A DNA stretch of 64,000 nt from Bradyrhizobium sp. CCGUVB4N (GTDB lineage Bacteria > Pseudomonadota > Alphaproteobacteria > Rhizobiales > Xanthobacteraceae): contig NZ_JANADP010000001.1 of the NCBI RefSeq assembly GCF_024199945.1, positions 4,340,001 through 4,404,000 of the forward strand, in the 5' to 3' direction. This document shows, one piece after another, positions 7,920 to 16,494 of the stretch. Each line of letters begins with the position of its first letter. Positions within the stretch are counted from its first letter, which is position 1. Position numbers and translations under genes: made by a program. Below the pieces are notes generated by a model. It was not told the origin of the DNA. It searched no databases and saw only the letters and a program-made list of their open reading frames with translations.

Positions 7920-8658
7920 GACTGCGATGGCCGAAGCTCCGGCGAAGGCCGCAACCGGCGGTAACATCCTCCAGGTCCGGAACTTGGAGGCCTGGTACGG
8001 CGAATCCCACATCCTGCACGGGATCAATTTCGACGTGAACGCGGGCGAGGTCGTCACGCTGCTGGGGCGCAACGGCGCCGGCAAGACCACCACGCTGAAG
8101 TCGATCATGGGCATCATCGGCAAGCGTGCCGGCTCGATCAAATTCAACAACCAGGACATCATCCGCGCGACCTCCGACAAGATCGCGCGGATGGGCATCG
8201 CGTTCTGCCCGGAAGAGCGGGGGATTTTCTCCAGTCTCGACGTGCGGGAGAATTTATTGCTGCCGCCGGTGGTGCGCCCGGGCGGACTGCCGCTCGAACA
8301 GATCTTCGATCTGTTTCCGAACCTGAAGGAGCGGCTCAACAGCCAGGGTACCAAGCTGTCCGGCGGCGAGCAGCAGATGCTCGCGATCGCGCGCATCCTG
8401 CGCACCGGCGCCAGCTTCCTGATGCTCGACGAGCCGACCGAAGGTCTTGCGCCTGTCATCATTCAGCAGATCGGTCACACCATTGCGCGGCTGAAGAAGG
8501 AAGGTTTCACGATCCTTCTGGTCGAGCAGAACTTCCGGTTCGCATCCACCGTTGCCGACCGCTATTACGTCGTCGAGCACGGCAAGATCATTGACGGATT
8601 TTCCAATGCGGAGCTTGCCGCCAACATGGACAAGCTCCACACCTATCTCGGCGTCTAG
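7912..8658 (+). CDS. livF: Branched-chain-type ABC transporter ATP-binding protein (LivF-like)
   Basis: A 248-residue second ATPase of the same transporter, with Walker A GRNGAGKTT near residue 52, signature LSGGEQQML near 148, Walker B FLMLDEPTEGL near 168 and the switch His in LLVEQN. It overlaps the LivG-like gene by eight bases, indicating translational coupling and a heterodimeric LivG-LivF motor. The first 20 residues are an Ala-rich extension ahead of the usual start of homology. Confidence 0.92.
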   Translation: MPETAMAEAPAKAATGGNILQVRNLEAWYGESHILHGINFDVNAGEVVTLLGRNGAGKTTTLKSIMGIIGKRAGSIKFNNQDIIRATSDKIARMGIAFCPEERGIFSSLDVRENLLLPPVVRPGGLPLEQIFDLFPNLKERLNSQGTKLSGGEQQMLAIARILRTGASFLMLDEPTEGLAPVIIQQIGHTIARLKKEGFTILLVEQNFRFASTVADRYYVVEHGKIIDGFSNAELAANMDKLHTYLGV

Positions 8659-8706
8659 TCCGGCCAGAGGTCGAACGGTCACGAGAAGATTCACGAGGGA
8701 AGTAGC

Positions 8707-9927
8707 ATGAAAAAGTCGATTGCATCGTTGTTGCTCGGCACGGCGTTGGCCGTTACCACCGCTGGCGCGGCTTTCGCGCAGGACAAGACGGTCAAGATCG
8801 GCGCGCTGTCCGATCAGTCCGGTCTCTATGCGGACCTCGGTGGGCCCGGCTCGACGCTCGCAGCCCAGATGGCGGTGGAAGATTCCGGCCTCGCCGCGAA
8901 GGGCTGGAAGATCGACATCATCTCGGGCGATCACCAGAACAAGCCGGATATCGGCACCGCCATCGCAAGGCAGTGGTTCGACGTCGATAAGGTCGACATC
9001 ATCGTAGACGTGCCGAATTCCGGCGTGGCGCTCGCGGTCAACAACGTCGTGAAGGAAAAGAACGGCGTCTACATCAATTCGGGCGCGGCGACCTCCGACC
9101 TCACCAACGCGCAGTGCTCGCCCAACACCGTGCACTGGACCTACGACACCTACATGCTGGCCCACACCACGGGCCAGGCCCTGGTGAAGGCCGGCGGCGA
9201 CACCTGGTTCTTCCTGACCGCGGACTACGCCTTTGGTGCGGCGCTCGAGCGCGACACCACCGCCGTCATCACCGCCAACGGCGGCAAGGTCGTCGGCGGC
9301 GTCAAGCATCCGCTCAACACGCCGGACTTCTCGTCCTTCCTGCTGCAGGCGCAGGCCTCCAAGGCCAAGATCATCGGCCTTGCCAATGCCGGCGGCGACA
9401 CCACCAATACGATCAAGCAGGCGGCCGAGTTCGGCATCGTCAAGGGCGGTCAGAAGCTCGCGGCGCTGCTCTTGTTCCTCACCGACGTCAAGGCGATCGG
9501 CCTGGAGACCGCGCAGGGCCTGAACTTCACCGAGACCTTCTACTGGGACATGAACGACCAGAGCCGGGCTTTCTCCAAGCGGTTCTCGGAGAAAATGAAG
9601 AACGGCGCGATGCCGACCATGGTGCAGGCGGGTGTCTATGCGGGCGTGCGCCACTATCTCAAGGCGCTGGACGGGCTCGGCGGCAATCCTCATGACGGTG
9701 TCAAGGTCGTCGAGAAGATGAAGTCGATGCCGACGGAAGACGATCTGTTCGGCAAGGGCGAGATCCAGCCCAACGGCCGCACCATCCACAACGCCTATCT
9801 GTTCGAGGTGAAGAAGCCCTCCGAGTCCAAGGGACCGTGGGACTTCTACAAGCTCGTCGGCACGGTGCCGGGCGATCAGGCCTTCACGCCGCTCTCCGAG
9901 AGCAAGTGCGCGCTGCTTAAGAAGTAA
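8707..9927 (+). CDS. Periplasmic solute-binding protein of the liv-type transporter
   Basis: A 406-residue periplasmic binding protein (Peripla_BP_6, LivK-like) with a clear Sec signal peptide (lysines at 2-3, hydrophobic core, cleavage near AGAAFAQ-DK). It delivers the substrate to the LivHM channel. The family takes branched-chain amino acids, amides, urea and aromatic acids, so the ligand is open. TATKDYAFG-type conserved text (here LTADYAFGAALERD) and a C-terminal KKPSESKGPWDFYKL are shared with a paralogue at 22958-24184. AGGGAAG lies a few bases before the ATG. Confidence 0.9.
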   Translation: MKKSIASLLLGTALAVTTAGAAFAQDKTVKIGALSDQSGLYADLGGPGSTLAAQMAVEDSGLAAKGWKIDIISGDHQNKPDIGTAIARQWFDVDKVDIIVDVPNSGVALAVNNVVKEKNGVYINSGAATSDLTNAQCSPNTVHWTYDTYMLAHTTGQALVKAGGDTWFFLTADYAFGAALERDTTAVITANGGKVVGGVKHPLNTPDFSSFLLQAQASKAKIIGLANAGGDTTNTIKQAAEFGIVKGGQKLAALLLFLTDVKAIGLETAQGLNFTETFYWDMNDQSRAFSKRFSEKMKNGAMPTMVQAGVYAGVRHYLKALDGLGGNPHDGVKVVEKMKSMPTEDDLFGKGEIQPNGRTIHNAYLFEVKKPSESKGPWDFYKLVGTVPGDQAFTPLSESKCALLKK

Positions 9928-9935
9928 GACCAACA

Positions 9936-9960
9936 GCCCGCTGGCGGCGAGCCGGCGGGC
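9936..9960 (+). other. Stem-loop between binding-protein and permease genes
   Basis: GCCCGCTGGC (9936-9945) and GCCGGCGGGC (9951-9960) pair with one G-U around a five-base loop, without a following T-run. In many transport operons such a hairpin protects the binding-protein message from 3' decay and lowers downstream expression; that role is inferred here. Confidence 0.5.
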
Positions 9961-9999
9961 GCGACTTTGGGAACGCCGAAGGGACTGGGTGCTGGATCG

Positions 10000-10863
10000 A
10001 TGCAGGCTCTCTACGCACAGCTACTGGTGGGATTGATCAACGGCTCGTTCTACGCGCTGCTCAGTCTCGGGCTCGCCGTCATCTTCGGCATGCTCAACAT
10101 CATCAATTTCGCCCATGGTGCGCTCTACATGATGGGCGCCTTCGTCGCCTATTTCCTGCTGAACCTCGGTGGCATCAGTTACTGGTGGGCGCTGCTGTTC
10201 GCGCCGATCATCGTCGGCATCTTCGGCATGATCCTGGAACGGACCATGCTGAAATTCCTGACCGGGCTCGACCATCTCTATGGTCTGCTGCTGACCTTTG
10301 GCATCGCGCTGATCGTGCAGGGTGTGTTCCAGAATTTTTTCGGGTCCTCCGGCCTGCCTTATGCCATTCCGGATCAGCTCAAGGGCGGCATGAATCTCGG
10401 CTTCATGTTCCTGCCGATCTATCGCGGCTGGGTGGTCATCTTCTCGCTGGTGGTGTGTCTTGCGACCTGGTTCCTGATCGAGAAGACGCGGCTCGGCGCT
10501 TATCTGCGCGCCGCCACTGAAAATCCGACGCTGGTGCGTGCCTTCGGTATCAACGTGCCGCGCATGATCACGTTGACCTACGGTCTCGGTGTCGGGCTGG
10601 CCGCGCTCGCCGGCGTGCTCTCGGCGCCGATCAACCAGGTGCGGCCGCTGATGGGCGCCGACCTCATCATCGTCGTGTTCGCGGTGGTGGTGATCGGCGG
10701 CATGGGATCGATCATGGGCTCCATCATCACCGGCTTCGCGCTCGGTGTGATCGAGGGTCTGACCAAATATTTCTACCCCGAGGCCTCCAACACCGTCGTC
10801 TTCGTGCTGATGGTGCTGGTGCTCTTGGTGAAGCCAACGGGATTGACGGGAAGGGCAGCCTGA
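10000..10863 (+). CDS. livH: Branched-chain-type ABC transporter permease (LivH-like)
   Basis: A 287-residue inner-membrane permease with about eight hydrophobic segments. The N-terminal GLINGSFYALLSLGLAVIFG and NFAHGALYMMGAF boxes and the cytoplasmic loop AFGINVPRMITLTYGLG (coupling to the ATPases) are typical LivH text. I chose the ATG at 10000; a TTG at 9967 would add 11 residues without homology. It is separated from the binding-protein gene by a stem-loop and followed after one base by the second permease gene. Confidence 0.92.
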   Translation: MQALYAQLLVGLINGSFYALLSLGLAVIFGMLNIINFAHGALYMMGAFVAYFLLNLGGISYWWALLFAPIIVGIFGMILERTMLKFLTGLDHLYGLLLTFGIALIVQGVFQNFFGSSGLPYAIPDQLKGGMNLGFMFLPIYRGWVVIFSLVVCLATWFLIEKTRLGAYLRAATENPTLVRAFGINVPRMITLTYGLGVGLAALAGVLSAPINQVRPLMGADLIIVVFAVVVIGGMGSIMGSIITGFALGVIEGLTKYFYPEASNTVVFVLMVLVLLVKPTGLTGRAA

Positions 10864-10864
10864 C

Positions 10865-11833
10865 ATGACAGCCTTGACGGACGACACGCTGCCGGTAGCT
10901 CCGCGGGCGATGCGCGACGAGATGATCGTCTTCGTGGTGATGGCGCTGCTGCTGGCCTCGGTGCCTTTCAGCGGCATCTATCCGTTCTTCGTGATGCAGG
11001 CGCTGTGCTTTGCGCTGCTTGCCTGCGCCTTCAATCTCTTGATCGGCTATGGCGGCCTGTTGTCGTTTGGCCATGCGATGTTCATGGGCACCGCGGGCTA
11101 TTGCAGCGCGCACGCGCTGAAAGTATGGGCGCTGCCGCCTGAACTCGGCATCCTCGTCGGCATAGCCGCCGCGTTCGGGCTGTCGCTCATCACCGGCTAC
11201 ATCTCGATCCGCCGCCAGGGCATCTATTTCTCGATGATCACGCTGGCGCTGTCGCAGTTGCTGTACTTCATCTATCTCCAGGCGCCGTTCACCCATGGCG
11301 AGGACGGCATCCAGGGCATTCCGCAGGGGCACATGTTCGGTGTGCTCGATCTGTCGAAGCCGACCGTGCTCTATTACGTCGTGCTGGTCGGCTTCCTCGC
11401 GGGCTTCCTGCTGATCTATCGCATCATCAACTCGCCGTTCGGCGAGGTCCTGAAGTCGATCCGTGAGAACGAGCCGCGCGCCATCTCACTCGGCTACCGG
11501 ACCGATCAGTACAAGTTCCTGGCGTTTGTCCTGTCGGGGACCCTGGCGGGCTTCGCCGGCGCGCTGAAAGTGTTCGTGGCGCAGAACGCCTCGCTCACCG
11601 ACGTGCACTGGTCGATGTCGGGCGAAGTCGTGCTGATGACGCTGGTTGGCGGTCTCGGTACCATCTTCGGTCCCGTGGTCGGCGCCTTCGCGATCATCGC
11701 CATGCAGCAATATCTGGCCGGCTTCGGCCAGTGGGTGACGGTGATCCAGGGCTCGATCTTCGTGATCTGCGTGCTCACCTTCCGCCGTGGTGTCGTTGGC
11801 GAATTTGCCCATTACTTCCGGCGGTCGCTCTAA
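10865..11833 (+). CDS. livM: Branched-chain-type ABC transporter permease (LivM-like)
   Basis: A 322-residue second permease with about nine hydrophobic segments. NLLIGYGGLLSFGHAMFMG and the EAA-like loop IRENEPRAISLGYRTDQYK are the LivM hallmarks. It completes the livGFKHM-type set, so the operon encodes a full importer. The gene starts one base after the LivH-like stop. Confidence 0.92.
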   Translation: MTALTDDTLPVAPRAMRDEMIVFVVMALLLASVPFSGIYPFFVMQALCFALLACAFNLLIGYGGLLSFGHAMFMGTAGYCSAHALKVWALPPELGILVGIAAAFGLSLITGYISIRRQGIYFSMITLALSQLLYFIYLQAPFTHGEDGIQGIPQGHMFGVLDLSKPTVLYYVVLVGFLAGFLLIYRIINSPFGEVLKSIRENEPRAISLGYRTDQYKFLAFVLSGTLAGFAGALKVFVAQNASLTDVHWSMSGEVVLMTLVGGLGTIFGPVVGAFAIIAMQQYLAGFGQWVTVIQGSIFVICVLTFRRGVVGEFAHYFRRSL

Positions 11834-11930
11834 ATCATTGATATCGCACCAATTCCGTTGGCGCGTAAATCCGGTGGATGATCCGGCGCCGCGGGCGTGA
11901 GATGACACGCGCGCGGAACGAAAATGGTCT

Positions 11931-11948
11931 ATGACAGTTTTGTGACGG
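11931..11948 (-). promoter_or_regulatory. Candidate Pho box ahead of DUF47-pit
   Basis: Read on the minus strand the site is CCGTCAC-AAAA-CTGTCAT: two heptamers spaced by four bases, one an exact CTGTCAT and the other differing at two positions, as in PhoB sites. It ends 41 bases before the ATG of the DUF47 gene. In Sinorhizobium meliloti PhoB represses the equivalent orfA-pit operon, and this proximal, inverted site would suit repression. Confidence 0.6.
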
Positions 11949-11989
11949 CCTGTTCGGGCCGGGTCATGTCCAACCGGTAGCCTATCCCC

Positions 11990-12634
11990 ATGATGCGATG
12001 GTTTCGTGCTTTCCTGCCCAAGGAAGAACGCTTCTTCGACCTGTTCGACCGCCACGCCCAGACCGTGATCCAGGGCGCGATCGCGCTTCAGGGCGTGTTG
12101 AACGGCGGCGAGGAGACGCCGGTCTACTGTCAGCGCGTCAACCAGTTCGAGAACGATGCCGACAATATCACGCGTGAGGTGCTGACGGCGGTGCGCCGCA
12201 CGTTCATTACGCCGTTCGATCGCGGCGACATCAAGAACCTCATTACCTCGATGGACGATGCCATCGACCAGATGCAGCAGACCGCCAAAGCCGTGATGCT
12301 GTTCGAGGTCCGCACCTTCGAGCCGCCCATGCGCGAGATCGGCGCGCTCCTGATCGAGTGCGCCAATCTGGTCGGACGTGCGCTGCCCCTGATGCAGTCG
12401 ATCGGGCCCAATGTCGCGATGCTGACCGCGATCACCGAAGAGCTGACCAAGCTCGAAGGCCGCGTCGACGACCTCCATGACATCGGGCTGAAGGAGCTGT
12501 TCCTCAAGCACCGCGAGGGCAGCGCGATGGACTTCATCGTCGGCGTCGAAATCTACGACCACCTCGAAAAGGTGGCCGATCGCTTCGACGACGTCGCGAA
12601 CGAGATCAACAGCATCGTCATCGAGCAAGTTTAG
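11990..12634 (+). CDS. DUF47 family protein, Pit accessory (PhoU-like fold)
   Basis: A 214-residue all-helical protein of the DUF47/PF01865 family, related in fold to PhoU and homologous to the S. meliloti orfA product. Typical text includes FFDLFDRHA near the N-terminus, FITPFDRGDI near 75 and the C-terminal YDHLEKVADRFDDVANEI. DUF47 proteins are nearly always encoded next to Pit and are thought to modulate it. It ends 15 bases before pit, with a Pho box upstream. Confidence 0.92.
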   Translation: MMRWFRAFLPKEERFFDLFDRHAQTVIQGAIALQGVLNGGEETPVYCQRVNQFENDADNITREVLTAVRRTFITPFDRGDIKNLITSMDDAIDQMQQTAKAVMLFEVRTFEPPMREIGALLIECANLVGRALPLMQSIGPNVAMLTAITEELTKLEGRVDDLHDIGLKELFLKHREGSAMDFIVGVEIYDHLEKVADRFDDVANEINSIVIEQV

Positions 12635-12649
12635 GGCAGGGGCCGCGCC

Positions 12650-13657
12650 GTGGATGCTGCGTTGGGTCTTCCCGTCCTGGTCGGATTGATTGCCGTCGCG
12701 CTGCTGTTCGATTTCCTGAACGGCCTGCACGATGCCGCCAATTCGATCGCGACCATCGTTTCGACCCGCGTTCTGCGGCCGCAATTCGCGGTGTTCTGGG
12801 CTGCGTTCTTCAATTTCGTCGCCTTCATGGTGTTCGGCCTGCACGTCGCGCAGACCATCGGCACCGGTATCATCGACCCCGCAATTGTCGATGCCCAGGT
12901 GATCTTTGCAGCTCTTGTCGGCGCCATCGTCTGGAATCTCGTGACCTGGGCGCTCGGCATCCCGTCTTCCTCGTCGCATGCGCTGATCGGCGGGCTCGTC
13001 GGCGGCGGCATGGCCAAGGCCGGAATCTCGGCGGCGGTCTGGAGTGGGCTGACCAAGGCGGTCCTGGCGATCGTGCTGTCGCCGCTGGTCGGCTTCCTGC
13101 TCGCGATGATGCTGGTTGCGGTCGTATCCTGGCTCTCGGTGCGCTCGACGCCGTTCGCGGTCGACCGCGCCTTCCGCATCCTGCAATTCGCCTCCGCCTC
13201 GCTCTATTCGCTCGGGCACGGCGGCAATGATGCGCAGAAGACGATGGGCATCATTGCCGTGCTGCTCTATTCGCAGGGCCATCTCGGCGGCGAATTCACG
13301 GTGCCGTTCTGGGTGGTGCTCTCCTGCCAGTCGGCGATGGCGCTGGGCACGTTGATGGGCGGCTGGCGTATCGTCCGCACCATGGGGCTGCGCATCACCA
13401 AGCTGACGCCGATGCAGGGTTTTTGCGCCGAGACCGGCGGGGCGGCGACCCTGTTCATAGCCACCTTCCTCGGCGTTCCCGTCTCGACCACCCACACCAT
13501 CACCGGCGCCATTGTCGGCGTCGGCGCCGCGCGGCGCGTCTCGGCCGTACGCTGGAACGTGGCAAGCTCGATCGTCTATGCCTGGGTGATCACGATCCCG
13601 GCCTCGGCCATCGTCGCAGCACTCTCCTGGTGGGCGGTCCAGCTCTTCCTCAGGTAA
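12650..13657 (+). CDS. pit: Low-affinity inorganic phosphate transporter Pit
   Basis: A 335-residue Pit-family (PF01384) transporter with about ten membrane segments. The duplicated signature is visible as DFLNGLHDAANSIATIVSTR near residue 20 and, in the second half, as SLGHGGNDAQKTMGI near 188, with GVPVSTTHTITG near 280. Pit imports metal-phosphate with protons and serves when phosphate is plentiful. GTG start; second gene of the DUF47-pit unit, convergent with the SugE-type exporter gene. Confidence 0.94.
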   Translation: MDAALGLPVLVGLIAVALLFDFLNGLHDAANSIATIVSTRVLRPQFAVFWAAFFNFVAFMVFGLHVAQTIGTGIIDPAIVDAQVIFAALVGAIVWNLVTWALGIPSSSSHALIGGLVGGGMAKAGISAAVWSGLTKAVLAIVLSPLVGFLLAMMLVAVVSWLSVRSTPFAVDRAFRILQFASASLYSLGHGGNDAQKTMGIIAVLLYSQGHLGGEFTVPFWVVLSCQSAMALGTLMGGWRIVRTMGLRITKLTPMQGFCAETGGAATLFIATFLGVPVSTTHTITGAIVGVGAARRVSAVRWNVASSIVYAWVITIPASAIVAALSWWAVQLFLR

Positions 13658-13964
13658 CGAATTTGAGCCCCGCGATGCCCGCGACGATCAGGGCGATGCT
13701 GGCGAGCCGGAAGGCTGTGGCGGGCTCGCCGAACAGGATGATGCCGAGCGTCGCGGTGCCGACCGCACCGATCCCGGTCCAGACCGCATAGGCGGTTCCG
13801 ACCGGCAGCGACTTGAGCGCCAAACCGAGCAGGATCACGCTGCCGGCCATGGCCGCGAGCGTGATGACGGACGGAACCAGCCTGGTAAAGCCCTCGGTAT
13901 ATTTCAGGCCAATCGCCCAGGTGATCTCGAGAAGACCGGCGACGAACAGGATGCTCCAGGCCAT
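13650..13964 (-). CDS. sugE: SMR-family guanidinium exporter (Gdx/SugE)
   Basis: A 104-residue four-helix small multidrug resistance protein. The essential membrane Glu is in LLEITWAIGLKYTEGF, and this GLKYTEGF text marks the SugE/Gdx subfamily rather than EmrE. Gdx proteins export guanidinium in exchange for protons. The ATG at 13964 has GGAGGGG four bases upstream, and directly before that lies a guanidine-II riboswitch, which supports the guanidinium assignment. A longer in-frame reading upstream would translate through the riboswitch and is rejected. The gene's end overlaps pit's by eight bases, convergently. Confidence 0.93.
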   Translation of the reverse strand: MAWSILFVAGLLEITWAIGLKYTEGFTRLVPSVITLAAMAGSVILLGLALKSLPVGTAYAVWTGIGAVGTATLGIILFGEPATAFRLASIALIVAGIAGLKFVT

Positions 13965-13982
13965 GACGCCCCTCCATTCAAG

Positions 13983-14035
13983 GCAGGGCCGTCCCCGCAG
14001 GCTGCTATGCTGATGAGCAGGAAGGTCGTCCTCCC
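13983..14035 (-). promoter_or_regulatory. Guanidine-II (mini-ykkC) riboswitch
   Basis: On the minus strand, in transcript order: hairpin GGGAGG-ACGA-CCTTCC (14035-14020), a 21-base linker, then hairpin GCGGGG-ACGG-CCCTGC (13998-13983). Two six-pair stems, each closed by an ACGR tetraloop, define the guanidine-II class. The second hairpin ends seven bases before the GGAGGGG ribosome-binding site (13975-13969) of sugE. In the known mechanism guanidinium stabilises loop-loop contact between the hairpins and frees the ribosome-binding site. Confidence 0.88.
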
Positions 14036-14122
14036 GGAAGCCGATATGGGGCTGGCCGAAGGGCTCCGCAATCACCAAATGAGGCTTGATTGGGCCCATT
14101 TTCCCTGCCAAACGCTCCCGCC

Positions 14123-15742
14123 ATGTCCGACATCGCCACCACAGCCGAATCGCCGGCCCGTTCCCCGCTTGCCGCAGAAGTGTCGCGGCGTCGCACGTTT
14201 GCGATCATTTCGCACCCGGACGCCGGCAAGACCACGCTGACCGAGAAGCTGCTGCTGTTCGGCGGCGCCATCAATCTGGCCGGGCAGGTCAAGGCCAAGG
14301 GTGAACGGCGCAACACCCGCTCGGACTGGATGAAGATCGAGCGCGAGCGCGGCATCTCGGTCGTGACCTCGGTCATGACCTTCGAGTTTGAAGGCCTGGT
14401 CTTCAACCTCCTGGACACGCCGGGCCACGAAGACTTTTCGGAAGACACCTATCGTACGCTCACGGCGGTCGATTCCGCCGTGATGGTGATCGACGCGGCC
14501 AAGGGCATCGAGGCGCGGACGCGCAAGCTGTTCGAGGTGTGTCGTCTGCGCGACATCCCGATCATCACCTTCATCAATAAAATGGATCGCGAGAGCCGCG
14601 ACGTTTTCGAGCTGCTCGACGAGATCGAGAAGACACTGGCGCTCGACACCACGCCGATGACCTGGCCGGTCGGCCGCGGCCGCGACTTCCTCGGCACCTA
14701 CGACGTCGTCAATGGCGGCGTACGCCTGCTCGAGGGTGGCGGCGCCAAGACGGGCGCTGCGCAGCAGATCGAGATCGCCGAGCTCGCCAAGCTCAATGCG
14801 AATCTCGACGTCTCCGGGGTGAAGGACGAGCTCGAGCTCGTGACCGAGGCCTCAAAGCCGTTCGAGCTCGACGCGTTTCGCGAGGGCCATCTGACGCCGG
14901 TTTATTTCGGCAGCGCGCTGCGCAATTTCGGCGTCGGCGATCTCCTGGAAGGGCTCGGCAAGTTCGCGCCCGAACCGCGTGCGCAGGACAGCGACCAGCG
15001 CAAGGTCGAAGCCACCGACCCGCGCATGAGCGCCTTCGTGTTCAAGATCCAGGCCAACATGGATCCGAACCACCGCGACCGCATCGCGTTTGCGCGGCTG
15101 TGCTCAGGCAAGCTCAGCCGCGGCATGAAGGCGAAGCTGGTGCGCACCGGCAAGAGCATGCCGCTGTCGAGCCCGCAATTCTTCTTTGCCCAGGACCGTT
15201 CGGTCGCGGACGAGGCCTTTGCAGGCGACGTCGTCGGCATTCCCAATCACGGCACGCTGCGCATCGGCGACACGCTGACCGAGGGCGAGGATTTCAACTT
15301 CGTTGGCGTGCCGAGCTTCGCGCCCGAAATCGTTCGCCGGGTGCGTCTCACCGACGCGATGAAGGCGAAGAAGCTGAAGGAAGCGCTTCAGCAGATGTCG
15401 GAAGAGGGCGTCGTGCAGGTGTTCCGTCCGCGCGACGGCGCACCGGCGCTGGTTGGCGTGGTCGGCGCGCTGCAACTCGACGTGCTCAAGGCACGGCTCG
15501 AGGCGGAATATTCGCTGCCGGTCGAGTTCGAGGTCAGCGAGTTCCAGCTCGCGCGCTGGGTCTCCTCGGAGGACCGCAAGAAGCTCGACACCTTCATTGC
15601 TTCCAACACCTCCAGCATCGCCGACGACGTCGATGGCGATCCCGTGTATCTGGCACGGAACGAGTTCTATCTCGGCTACACCAGGGACCGCGCCGAGGGG
15701 ATCGAGTTCACCAACGTCAAGGACGTCAAGAAGAAGGGGTAG
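14123..15742 (+). CDS. prfC: Peptide chain release factor 3
   Basis: A 539-residue translational GTPase that removes RF1/RF2 from the ribosome after termination. Motifs: G1 SHPDAGKTT at 30-38, the RGISVVTSVM switch I region, G3 DTPGHEDF, and G4 NKMDR; domain II and the RF3-specific C-terminal domain follow (ALQLDVLKARLEAEY near 455). I chose the ATG at 14123, which gives the usual N-terminus; an upstream start at 14090 adds 11 residues. It is divergent from sugE, its start lying 88 bases from the riboswitch. Confidence 0.95.
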   Translation: MSDIATTAESPARSPLAAEVSRRRTFAIISHPDAGKTTLTEKLLLFGGAINLAGQVKAKGERRNTRSDWMKIERERGISVVTSVMTFEFEGLVFNLLDTPGHEDFSEDTYRTLTAVDSAVMVIDAAKGIEARTRKLFEVCRLRDIPIITFINKMDRESRDVFELLDEIEKTLALDTTPMTWPVGRGRDFLGTYDVVNGGVRLLEGGGAKTGAAQQIEIAELAKLNANLDVSGVKDELELVTEASKPFELDAFREGHLTPVYFGSALRNFGVGDLLEGLGKFAPEPRAQDSDQRKVEATDPRMSAFVFKIQANMDPNHRDRIAFARLCSGKLSRGMKAKLVRTGKSMPLSSPQFFFAQDRSVADEAFAGDVVGIPNHGTLRIGDTLTEGEDFNFVGVPSFAPEIVRRVRLTDAMKAKKLKEALQQMSEEGVVQVFRPRDGAPALVGVVGALQLDVLKARLEAEYSLPVEFEVSEFQLARWVSSEDRKKLDTFIASNTSSIADDVDGDPVYLARNEFYLGYTRDRAEGIEFTNVKDVKKKG

Positions 15743-15823
15743 GGCGCACCCCGGCGGCTTAAGCGCGAGCATGTGAACGCACGCGGGCTTGACGCATGCT
15801 GCGGCGGTGCCACGTTGGTCTAC

Positions 15824-16423
15824 ATGATATCGCGAGCGCGCATCATGTGGCGTGGCATCCTCATCTTTCTCCTTCTTGCGATCTCAACCGTCGCGGTCGA
15901 CGCGCAGCGCCGGCAGATCAATCCGATCCCGTTTGCGCACGAGCCGTGCAGTGTGCTCGACGGCCGTCCCTGCACGCCGTCCTATTGCAGCCCGCTCGAT
16001 CACGGGCCCTGCATTCCCGAGATGGACTATCCCTACGGGCAGAACCTCCAGCTCACGATCGAGAGCGTCCCGTCAGAGGCTGATCGGGCCAAGTACCAGA
16101 AGCCGGATCACGATCTCGATACGATCGGCGACCTCTTTGCCGAGCTGCGCACCTGCTGGTCGCCGCCATCGGACAATGCCCGCGCGGGCATGCAGATGGC
16201 GGTGCGATTCAGCTTTAACAAGACCGGGGGGCTGATCGGCCCGCCGCGCCTGACATATGCGACCGCAGGCGTTCCGGCGGACACAAGGACGGCCTATCTC
16301 AACGCGATCAATTCATCGCTGAACGCCTGCCTGCCGTTGAACTTCACCAGCGGCCTCGGCGGTGCCCTGGCCGGGCGTCCGATCGCGATCCGATATGTCG
16401 ATAATCGAGAGACTGGCAAGTAG
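15824..16423 (+). CDS. Exported protein of unknown function, TonB-C-like domain suspected
   Basis: A 199-residue protein with a signal peptide (about residues 1-27, core GILIFLLLAISTVAV), then a cysteine-rich segment with CSVLDGRPC, CSPLDHGPC and nearby cysteines (about 42-65). The C-terminal half (AGMQMAVRFSFNKTGGLIGPP onward, preceding a YLNAINSSLNACLP helix) has the strand-helix order of TolA/TonB C-terminal domains. That resemblance is structural reasoning only. The start is uncertain; GTG 15773 and ATG 15845 are alternatives. Located in the periplasm or anchored to the membrane; function unknown. Confidence 0.65.
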   Translation: MISRARIMWRGILIFLLLAISTVAVDAQRRQINPIPFAHEPCSVLDGRPCTPSYCSPLDHGPCIPEMDYPYGQNLQLTIESVPSEADRAKYQKPDHDLDTIGDLFAELRTCWSPPSDNARAGMQMAVRFSFNKTGGLIGPPRLTYATAGVPADTRTAYLNAINSSLNACLPLNFTSGLGGALAGRPIAIRYVDNRETGK

Positions 16424-16494
16424 CGCATCAGTTGCGACCGGCGGCCGATCGATGATACGCCATAGGCGGGGGCGCTGGTTGAGGGGAGGATGTC

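Noticed and set aside
13650..14111. Longer SugE start with 49 extra residues
   Set aside because: It would translate through both riboswitch hairpins, and the extra sequence is unlike a protein; the short form matches the family length.
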